Shown: in pieces, positions 33,151 through 39,014 of the stretch
How positions within the stretch are numbered: position 1 is the first letter of the stretch
Layout: every line of letters begins with the position of its first letter
NCBI RefSeq assembly: GCF_011421595.1
Contig: NZ_WTLH01000030.1
Span: forward strand, 1 to 39,014
Reading direction: 5' to 3'
From: Streptomyces sp. YIM 98790
GTDB lineage: Bacteria; Actinomycetota; Actinomycetes; Streptomycetales; Streptomycetaceae
DNA length: 39,014 nucleotides
Made by a program: the position numbers and the translations under genes
Notes under the pieces: generated by a model
Databases searched by the model: none
The model's input: the letters and a program-made list of their open reading frames with translations, nothing else
What the model was told of the DNA's origin: nothing

Positions 33151-33183
33151 TCAGTAGCCCCCGACGACGAGGAGCCGCAGCCC

Positions 33184-34779
33184 GTGTCCGAGCAGGAGTT
33201 CCAGCCTGACCTTCATTCGACCGCGGGCAAGCTCGCCGACTACGAGCGCCGCGTGGACGAGGCGATCAACGCCGGCTCGGCCCGCGCCGTGGAGAAGCAG
33301 CACGCCAAGGGCAAGCTGACCGCGCGCGAGCGGGTGGCGCTGCTGCTGGACGAGGGCTCGTTCACCGAACTGGACGAATTCGCCCGGCACCGCTCCACCA
33401 ATTTCGGGATCGAGAAGAACCGCCCCTACGGCGACGGCGTCGTCACCGGCTACGGCACCGTGGACGGCCGCCCGGTGTGCGTGTACTCGCAGGACTTCAC
33501 CGTCTTCGGCGGCTCGCTGGGCGAGGTGTACGGCGAGAAGATCGTCAAGGTCATGGACTTCGCCATGAAGACCGGCTGCCCGGTGATCGGCATCAACGAC
33601 GGCGGCGGGGCGCGCATCCAGGAGGGTGTGGTGGCGCTCGGCCTGTTCGCGGAGATCTTCCGCCGCAATGTGCACGCCTCCGGGGTGGTGCCGCAGATCT
33701 CGCTGATCATGGGCCCGTGCGCGGGCGGTGCGGTCTACTCCCCGGCGATCACGGACTTCACCGTGATGGTGGACCGCACCTCGCACATGTTCATCACCGG
33801 CCCGGACGTGATCAAGACGGTGACCGGTGAGGACGTCGGCTTCGAGGAGCTGGGCGGCGCCCGCACCCACAACACCACCTCGGGCGTGGCCCACTACATG
33901 GCGGGCGACGAGAAGGACGCCGTCGACTACGTGCGTGCCCTGCTGTCCTACCTGCCGTCCAACAATCTCTCCGAGCCGCCGTCCTTCCCGGAGCAGGCGA
34001 GCCTGGAGATCAGCGACACCGACCGGGAGCTGGACACCCTGATCCCGGATTCCGCCAACCAGCCGTACGACATGCACCGGGCCATCGAACACGTGCTGGA
34101 CGACGGGGAGTTCCTGGAGACCCAGCAGCTGTTCGCGCCCAACATGATCACCGGCTTCGGGCGGGTCGAGGGCCGTCCCGTGGGCGTGGTCGCCAACCAG
34201 CCGCTGCAGTTCGCCGGCTGCCTGGACATCGACGCCTCCGAGAAGGCGGCCCGCTTCGTGCGCACCTGCGACGCCTTCAACGTCCCGGTGCTGACCTTCG
34301 TGGACGTGCCCGGCTTCCTGCCCGGCACCGACCAGGAGTACGGCGGCATCATCCGCCGCGGCGCCAAACTGATCTACGCCTACGCCGAGGCGACGGTGCC
34401 GCTGATCACGGTGATCACCCGCAAGGCGTTCGGCGGCGCCTACGACGTGATGGGCTCCAAGCACCTGGGCGCCGACCTCAACCTGGCCTGGCCGACGGCC
34501 CAGGTGGCGGTGATGGGCGCGCAGGGCGCGGTGAACATCCTGCACCGGCGCCGGCTGGCCGCGGTGCAGGGGGAGACGGAGCGCGAGACGCTGCGCGCCG
34601 ACCTCACCCGGGAGTACGAGGAGGCCCTGCTCAACCCGTATGTGGCGGCCGAACGCGGGTATGTGGACGCGGTGATCATGCCGCACGAGACCCGGCGGGC
34701 GGTCGTGCGCGGGCTGCGGGCGCTGCGCACCAAGCGGGAGCAGCTCCCGCCCAAGAAGCACGGCAACATCCCGCTCTGA
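33184..34779 (+). CDS. pccB: Propionyl/acyl-CoA carboxylase beta subunit
   Basis: The carboxyltransferase subunit that moves CO2 from biotin to propionyl- or acetyl-CoA, making methylmalonyl- or malonyl-CoA for polyketides, fatty acids and central metabolism. The 531-residue protein has the two crotonase-like halves. The N half carries [18 protein letters not shown] and [17 protein letters not shown]. The C half carries the [20 protein letters not shown] segment, [24 protein letters not shown] and [17 protein letters not shown]. The C-terminus ends KKHGNIPL as in Streptomyces PccB. I start at the GTG of 33184, with GAGGAG about 9 bases upstream. The epsilon subunit follows; an alpha subunit is not in the window. 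Confidence 0.97.
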   Translation: MSEQEFQPDLHSTAGKLADYERRVDEAINAGSARAVEKQHAKGKLTARERVALLLDEGSFTELDEFARHRSTNFGIEKNRPYGDGVVTGYGTVDGRPVCVYSQDFTVFGGSLGEVYGEKIVKVMDFAMKTGCPVIGINDGGGARIQEGVVALGLFAEIFRRNVHASGVVPQISLIMGPCAGGAVYSPAITDFTVMVDRTSHMFITGPDVIKTVTGEDVGFEELGGARTHNTTSGVAHYMAGDEKDAVDYVRALLSYLPSNNLSEPPSFPEQASLEISDTDRELDTLIPDSANQPYDMHRAIEHVLDDGEFLETQQLFAPNMITGFGRVEGRPVGVVANQPLQFAGCLDIDASEKAARFVRTCDAFNVPVLTFVDVPGFLPGTDQEYGGIIRRGAKLIYAYAEATVPLITVITRKAFGGAYDVMGSKHLGADLNLAWPTAQVAVMGAQGAVNILHRRRLAAVQGETERETLRADLTREYEEALLNPYVAAERGYVDAVIMPHETRRAVVRGLRALRTKREQLPPKKHGNIPL

Positions 34780-34789
34780 CCGGCGGGCA

Positions 34790-34856
34790 CGGCGGCACGG
34801 CGGCACGGCGGTCACGGCAACGGCGGCACGGCAGTACGGCAGGCACGGCGGAGAGA
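34790..34856. repeat. CGGCACGG tandem repeat between pccB and pccE
   Basis: The 91-base gap between the carboxylase genes is mostly degenerate copies of CGGCACGG. Such tracts are variable in length between strains. No terminator is obvious, so pccE is probably read from the pccB promoter. Confidence 0.6.
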
Positions 34857-34870
34857 GCACGGAGGCCCCG

Positions 34871-35125
34871 ATGAGCGGTTCCAGCACAGCCGAGACGCGG
34901 ACGGCCGGCCCGGCCGTGGTGCGGGTGGTGCGCGGCAATCCCACCCCGGAGGAGCTGGCCGCCGCCATGGCGGTGGTCCAGGCCCGGATGGCGGCCGTGG
35001 CCGCCGCCTCCGGCGAGGAGCCGCCCCGGGCCCTGCCGGTCTGGTCCGACCCGGCCCGTACCGTCCCCGGCCGTCCCCCGGCTCCCGGCCCGGACGCCTG
35101 GCGCACCAGCTTCTGGCCCGCCTGA
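34871..35125 (+). CDS. pccE: Acyl-CoA carboxylase epsilon subunit
   Basis: A small accessory subunit (84 residues) that binds and stimulates the beta subunit in actinobacterial acyl-CoA carboxylases. The family core VVRVVRGNPTPEELAAAMAV (15-34) and the C-terminal WRTSFWPA are both present, with a Pro/Ala linker between. The ATG at 34871 has GGAGG 5 bases upstream. It directly follows pccB on the same strand, as expected. Confidence 0.92.
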   Translation: MSGSSTAETRTAGPAVVRVVRGNPTPEELAAAMAVVQARMAAVAAASGEEPPRALPVWSDPARTVPGRPPAPGPDAWRTSFWPA

Positions 35126-35142
35126 GCCGCCACGTCCCCCGC

Positions 35143-35166
35143 CGGATGCCCGGATGCCCGGATGCC
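35143..35166. repeat. 8-bp tandem repeat CGGATGCC
   Basis: Three perfect copies of CGGATGCC lie head to tail, followed by a fourth with a 2-base insertion (CGGATATGCC). They sit between pccE and the small membrane gene. Likely a variable simple repeat. Confidence 0.75.
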
Positions 35167-35193
35167 CGGATATGCCCGGGCCGTCCGGCACAT

Positions 35194-35211
35194 CTGAGTA
35201 GGAGTACTCAG
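35194..35211. promoter_or_regulatory. Inverted repeat upstream of the 50-residue membrane protein
   Basis: CTGAGTA (35194-35200) and TACTCAG (35205-35211) flank GGAG. The site lies 34-51 bases before the next ATG, where an operator or promoter element is expected. Confidence 0.5.
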
Positions 35212-35244
35212 GCGCACGGCCGTCCGTTCCGGCAGCATCGACGC

Positions 35245-35397
35245 ATGCTGTGGTCGGATCTGGGCGAGGACGGAGAACCCGCCGTCCGGATGTCCCGGGA
35301 GCAGCGGGCCGCGCGGGCCATGCTGCGGCGCGCGGGCTGGGTGATCGCCGTGGCGATGGTCCTCGCCGCGGTGCTGCTGCGGCCCTTCGGCGCCTGA
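35245..35397 (+). CDS. Small membrane protein (50 aa)
   Basis: A 50-residue protein with a charged N-terminus (MLWSDLGEDGEPAVRMSREQ) and one transmembrane helix near the end (about 31-47, GWVIAVAMVLAAVLLRPFG). I start at the ATG of 35245; the frame is open further up, but that part is the simple-repeat DNA. No ribosome binding site is clear. A palindrome upstream supports independent expression. No function is known. Confidence 0.65.
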   Translation: MLWSDLGEDGEPAVRMSREQRAARAMLRRAGWVIAVAMVLAAVLLRPFGA

Positions 35398-35513
35398 CGC
35401 CGCCGCGTCCGGTCCCGCGCCCCGCCCGCCGCCGGGCCGGGCCCGCTGCGGGACCGGACGTCTCGCACACATCGCCGGCACCGGTACGCCACCCTCCTGT
35501 TGCCGCTCGGCTC

Positions 35514-35543
35514 TCGACATCGACCGCCCCAACCCTGTGTAGT
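35514..35543 (+). promoter_or_regulatory. Candidate promoter of the protease gene
   Basis: TCGACA (35514-35519) and TGTAGT (35538-35543) are 18 bases apart. They would give a leader of about 90 bases. Tentative. Confidence 0.35.
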
Positions 35544-35637
35544 GAGAACCCAGTTGCCCACCGCGGGGAGGGGAGGGCGGTGAGGCCCCTGCCGCGGTGC
35601 GCGGTCCGTCAACCGCATCGAGCCACCAGGGGATCTC

Positions 35638-38600
35638 TTGCCCGACATCAAGAACAGAACCGCATACCGGACGGCCGCGGCGGCCCTCGCCGCGGCCTGC
35701 GCATTAGCACTCGTCTCCGCCGCCGGCCCCGCGAACGCGGCCGGCCCCGACGCCGCCCGCGCGGACACGGCCCATGCCCGGCCGTCCGCCACCGCCACCG
35801 CCACCGGCGCCGGGACCGGCACCGCGGTTCCGCTGATCACCGGCGACCGGGTCCTGCTCGGCCCCGACGGCCGGGTCACCGGACTGCTGCGGGCCGAAGG
35901 GCGGGAGCACATACCCGTCCGCGTCCTGCCGCCCGACGCCACCGGCGACATCCACGTCCTGCCGCTGGACGCGCTGCCCCTCATCGAGGCCGGCACGCTG
36001 GACCAGCGGCTTTTCAATGTCACCGAACTGAGCCGGGAGGAGTACGCGGCCACCGGCGGGGTGCCGCTGATCGTCACGTACACCGACGGCACCCGCCGGG
36101 CCGGCCGGGCCCGGCAGGAGCTGCACCAGGATGCCGGCCCCGAAGTCCGGGCCGAGCTGGAGAGCCTGGACGGCGAGGCGCTGGTGGTGGACGACGACGA
36201 GACCGCCGACGCCTGGCGGGCGCTGACCGACGCGGAGGCCGGTGCGGCCGCCCCGGGCATCGCCGGCATCACGCTGGACGGACTCCAGCGGGTGCTGCTG
36301 GACCGCAGCACCGGCCAGATCGGCGCGCCCTCCGCCTGGGCGGCCGGCCTGGACGGCACCGGCGTGGCCGTCGCCGTGCTGGACACCGGGGTCAGCACCG
36401 GCCACGGCGACTTCGAGGACAAGCTGCTCGCCGAGGCGGACTTCACCGGCGGTGACGACCCGGGCGACCAGTTCGGCCACGGCACCCATGTGGCGTCGAT
36501 CGCGCTCGGCACCGGGGCCCGCTCCGGCGGCACCTACCGGGGCGTCGCCCCCGGGGCCGGCCTGCTCAACGGCAAGGTGCTCGACGCCGAGGGCAACGGC
36601 TTCGAGTCCCAGGTGATCGAGGGCATGGAATGGGCGGTGGACCAGGGCGCCGACATCGTCAACATGAGCCTGGGGTGGCCCTGGGTGGAGGGCGCCGACC
36701 CGCTGGGCGAGGCGATGGACCGGATCACCGCCGAGACCGATGTGCTGTTCGTCGTCGCGGCCGGCAATGAGGGCTTCGACGGCGCCGGGAGCCTGCGCAC
36801 CCCGGCGACCTCCGAGGGCGCCCTCACCGTGGGTGCCGTGGACCGCGACGACCGGCTGGCCGACTTCTCCTCGCGCGGCCCGCGGCGGGTCGACGGCGCG
36901 CCCAAGCCGGACCTCACCGCGCCCGGGGTGGACATCGCCGCCGCGGCAGCGCCGGGCAGCCTCGTGGAGGCGGCCGGCGAGAGCGTCGCCGACGGCTATG
37001 TGGCCATCCCCGGCACCTCCATGGCGGCGCCGCATGTGGCCGGGGCGGCGGCGCTGCTGGCGCAGGCGCACCCGGAGTGGAACGACGAGCAGCTCAAGTC
37101 CGCGCTGCTGGGCTCCGCGCTGCCGCTGGCGGGCTACTCCGTCTTCGAGGCGGGGGCCGGGAGGCTGGATCTGGCCCGTGCGATGGAGCAGCGGGTGACG
37201 GCCGGTCCGGCCTCGCTGTACTTCGGGCGGGTGGAATACCCGCATGACACCGCCGACCCTGTGGTGCGCGATCTGGCCTACACCAACACCGGCGCCACCG
37301 ACATCACCCTGGACCTGTCGGCCGACGGCATCGGCCCGCGGGGCGGTCCCGCCCCCGAGGGCATGTTCACCGTCTCCCCGGAGCGGGTGACCGTACCGGC
37401 CGGCGGCACGGCCACCGTCCGGGTCACCGCCGACACCGCGCCCGGCGGCGAGGTCTACGGCGGCTACACGGTGTTCGTCACCGCCGAGGGCGACGGCCAG
37501 CGGGTGCGCACCGCGGGCGCGGTGCACCGCGAGCCGGAGAAGGCGGAGCTGACCATCGCTGCCACCGGCCGGGACGGCGAGCCCGCCGCCTGGTGGCAGG
37601 CCACCGTCACCGACCTGGCCACCGGCGAGATGCTGACCGTCCACGGCGGGCCGGGGGCCGCCGGCCGGCGGCTGCCGGTCGGCGAGTACCTGGTGGAGAC
37701 GCTGATTCACCACGGTGACCCCGCGGACCCGGCTCCGCTCGGCACCGACCTGCTGGTGCGGCCGTATCTGTCCCTGGAGGCGGACACCACCGTGGAGTTC
37801 TCCGCGGAGAAGGCCGGGGAGATGGTGCTCACCATGCCGGATTCCCGGCTCGGAACGCCCGACCTGTCGATGTTCTACGAACTGTCCGACGACTCCGGGT
37901 CCCGGTTCCCGGTCCAGGGCCAGCACTTCCTCGGCGAGCTGCCCGAGGGGGTGCGCACCGCCCAGGTCGGGGACGTCCCGCCGGGCTGGTCGCTGTCCTC
38001 CGGGGTCAGCGCCTACTGGGACCTGCCGGAGGCCGGCCGGGAGTACATCGATTACCACGCCCGGGAGGACGGCTTCTACACCGGCCTGGAGCAGCACACC
38101 CGCAAGCGGGATCTGGCGAAGGTCACCACCCGCATCGGCAGCAGCGTCGAGGGCAAGCAGGGTGTGGTCTACACCTCGCCGGATGCGGCCGGCGGCCTGG
38201 TGGCCGGCCGGGAGCGGCCGCTGCCGCAGGTCTCCGATGTGTGGCTGCGGGCCGCCGGTACCGGGTGGCACCAGTCGTTTCTCCAGTTCGAGGACGATTT
38301 CCTGGAGGTGATCTCGACCGCCAGGGAGGAGAGGTTCCGGCCGGGCGGGAGCTACCTCCGCACCTTCAATACCGGGGTGATGGGGCCGACGCTGCGGGAC
38401 AAGGACGGCAGGCTCGGCATCAGGCGCTCGGGCGACACCCTCTCCGTCCTCATCTCTCCCACCGCGGACGGCTCCGGCCGGCTCGACTCCGCCGAGTTCG
38501 ACTCCGCGGAGACCGTGCTCTACCGCAACGGCGAGGTGTGGGCGAGGGTGCCGCTGCCGCTGCCGTGGACGGAGTTCGAGGTGCCGCCGGAGGAGGCCGA

Positions 38601-39014
38601 GTACCGGCTGGTGCACACCCTCAGCCGCAAGGACACGGGGGTCGCCGCGGTGACCACCGAGGCGGTGCTGGACTACACCTTCACCTCCGCCCGTGCGGAC
38701 GGACCGGAGAGGGTGCCGGTCCCGGTCAGCGCGGTGCGCTTCACCCCGCATCTGGCGCTGGACTCCACCTCGCCCGGCGGCAGGAAGGTCAAGGTGCCGC
38801 TGAGCGTGGAGGGGTCGGCCTCCGGCGGCAACCTCGACTCGCTGGCCGTGGAGGTCTCCTTCGACCGCGGTGAGACCTGGCAGGACCTCACGGTCCGCAG
38901 GAACAGGGTGACCGTGACCAACCCGCCCGCCGGGGGCAGCGTCTCCTTCCGGGCCACCGTCACCGACAAGCAGGGCAACACCTCGGCGCAGACCCTGATC
39001 GACGCCTACCTCAC
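35638..39014 (+). CDS. Secreted subtilisin-family (S8) serine protease, 3' end missing
   Basis: A large exported protease, at least 1125 residues; the window ends before its stop. A signal peptide (1-34, hydrophobic core AAAALAAACALALVSAAG, ending ANA) is followed by a prodomain-like region (about 55-220). The S8 catalytic domain (about 225-510) has its triad complete: Asp249 (VLDTGV), His281 (GHGTHVA) and Ser461 (GTSMAAPHVAG), with oxyanion Asn377 (AAGNEG). C-terminal beta-rich domains follow, and an Ig-like repeat (SLAVEVSFDRGETWQDLTV) begins near the window end. I start at the TTG of 35638, because AGGGGA lies 5 bases upstream and the signal peptide begins there. Streptomyces has several such multi-domain extracellular proteases used in protein scavenging. 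Confidence 0.93.
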   Translation, partial: MPDIKNRTAYRTAAAALAAACALALVSAAGPANAAGPDAARADTAHARPSATATATGAGTGTAVPLITGDRVLLGPDGRVTGLLRAEGREHIPVRVLPPDATGDIHVLPLDALPLIEAGTLDQRLFNVTELSREEYAATGGVPLIVTYTDGTRRAGRARQELHQDAGPEVRAELESLDGEALVVDDDETADAWRALTDAEAGAAAPGIAGITLDGLQRVLLDRSTGQIGAPSAWAAGLDGTGVAVAVLDTGVSTGHGDFEDKLLAEADFTGGDDPGDQFGHGTHVASIALGTGARSGGTYRGVAPGAGLLNGKVLDAEGNGFESQVIEGMEWAVDQGADIVNMSLGWPWVEGADPLGEAMDRITAETDVLFVVAAGNEGFDGAGSLRTPATSEGALTVGAVDRDDRLADFSSRGPRRVDGAPKPDLTAPGVDIAAAAAPGSLVEAAGESVADGYVAIPGTSMAAPHVAGAAALLAQAHPEWNDEQLKSALLGSALPLAGYSVFEAGAGRLDLARAMEQRVTAGPASLYFGRVEYPHDTADPVVRDLAYTNTGATDITLDLSADGIGPRGGPAPEGMFTVSPERVTVPAGGTATVRVTADTAPGGEVYGGYTVFVTAEGDGQRVRTAGAVHREPEKAELTIAATGRDGEPAAWWQATVTDLATGEMLTVHGGPGAAGRRLPVGEYLVETLIHHGDPADPAPLGTDLLVRPYLSLEADTTVEFSAEKAGEMVLTMPDSRLGTPDLSMFYELSDDSGSRFPVQGQHFLGELPEGVRTAQVGDVPPGWSLSSGVSAYWDLPEAGREYIDYHAREDGFYTGLEQHTRKRDLAKVTTRIGSSVEGKQGVVYTSPDAAGGLVAGRERPLPQVSDVWLRAAGTGWHQSFLQFEDDFLEVISTAREERFRPGGSYLRTFNTGVMGPTLRDKDGRLGIRRSGDTLSVLISPTADGSGRLDSAEFDSAETVLYRNGEVWARVPLPLPWTEFEVPPEEAEYRLVHTLSRKDTGVAAVTTEAVLDYTFTSARADGPERVPVPVSAVRFTPHLALDSTSPGGRKVKVPLSVEGSASGGNLDSLAVEVSFDRGETWQDLTVRRNRVTVTNPPAGGSVSFRATVTDKQGNTSAQTLIDAYL

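Noticed and set aside
33151..35532. A 793-codon minus-strand frame over pccB
   Set aside because: It is antisense to pccB and pccE, which match their families along their full length.
35704..38751. A 1015-codon open frame on the minus strand
   Set aside because: It is the shadow of the subtilisin gene, whose catalytic triad and signal peptide read on the plus strand.

Overview
The window is chromosomal DNA from a high-GC actinomycete, almost certainly a Streptomyces or close relative. The evidence is very GC-rich third codon positions, GTG and TTG starts, a mycothiol S-conjugate amidase (mycothiol is an actinobacterial thiol), an acyl-CoA carboxylase epsilon subunit, and a gene order (greA - DUF4307 - mca, and hutH - GGDEF - enoyl-CoA hydratase - adenylate cyclase - biotin ligase - pccB - pccE) that I recall from Streptomyces core chromosomes. 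That recollection was not checked by search.

Layout. 1-726: a possible gene tail and a TetR regulator. 779-5763: conserved housekeeping genes (DUF255 thioredoxin-fold protein, greA with promoter and terminator, DUF4307 protein, mca, small membrane protein). 5890-9147: a large membrane-anchored NB-ARC/TPR protein with an altered Walker A. 9424-11348: a translationally coupled DrrAB-type ABC exporter whose promoter carries a palindromic operator between -35 and -10. 11568-17161: amino-acid and redox genes (threonine dehydratase with ACT domain, MarR regulator, cystathionine gamma-synthase/lyase, a membrane-anchored helical-repeat protein, msrA with an unusual 9-residue insertion).

17162-20621 looks like an accessory island. 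It has a 177-bp multi-block palindrome, an HTH regulator facing two small genes (the second a DUF7848-like protein), a possible truncated zinc-ribbon gene, and the N-terminal half of a large serine integrase broken by three single-base deletions. 20622-26512 holds a membrane protein, a tandem SUKH (SMI1/KNR4) protein, a UbiB/ABC1 kinase-like protein, an Arg-Asp-repeat protein, an ECF sigma factor, an acidic protein and a small exported protein.

26536-35397 returns to conserved genes: hutH, a GAF-GGDEF protein whose frame runs without a stop into hutH, enoyl-CoA hydratase, class III adenylate cyclase, biotin protein ligase, then divergently pccB and pccE, and a 50-residue membrane protein. BirA would biotinylate the carboxylase alpha subunit that partners PccB/PccE. 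The cyclase and the GGDEF protein put cAMP and c-di-GMP enzymes within 5 kb. From 35638 a secreted subtilisin-family protease runs off the end.

The points most worth a second look are the GGDEF-HutH open frame with a palindromic operator buried in it, the NB-ARC protein with Arg in the P-loop, the 177-bp palindrome beside the decayed integrase island, the msrA insertion, and the sigma factor / Arg-Asp-repeat / UbiB cluster.
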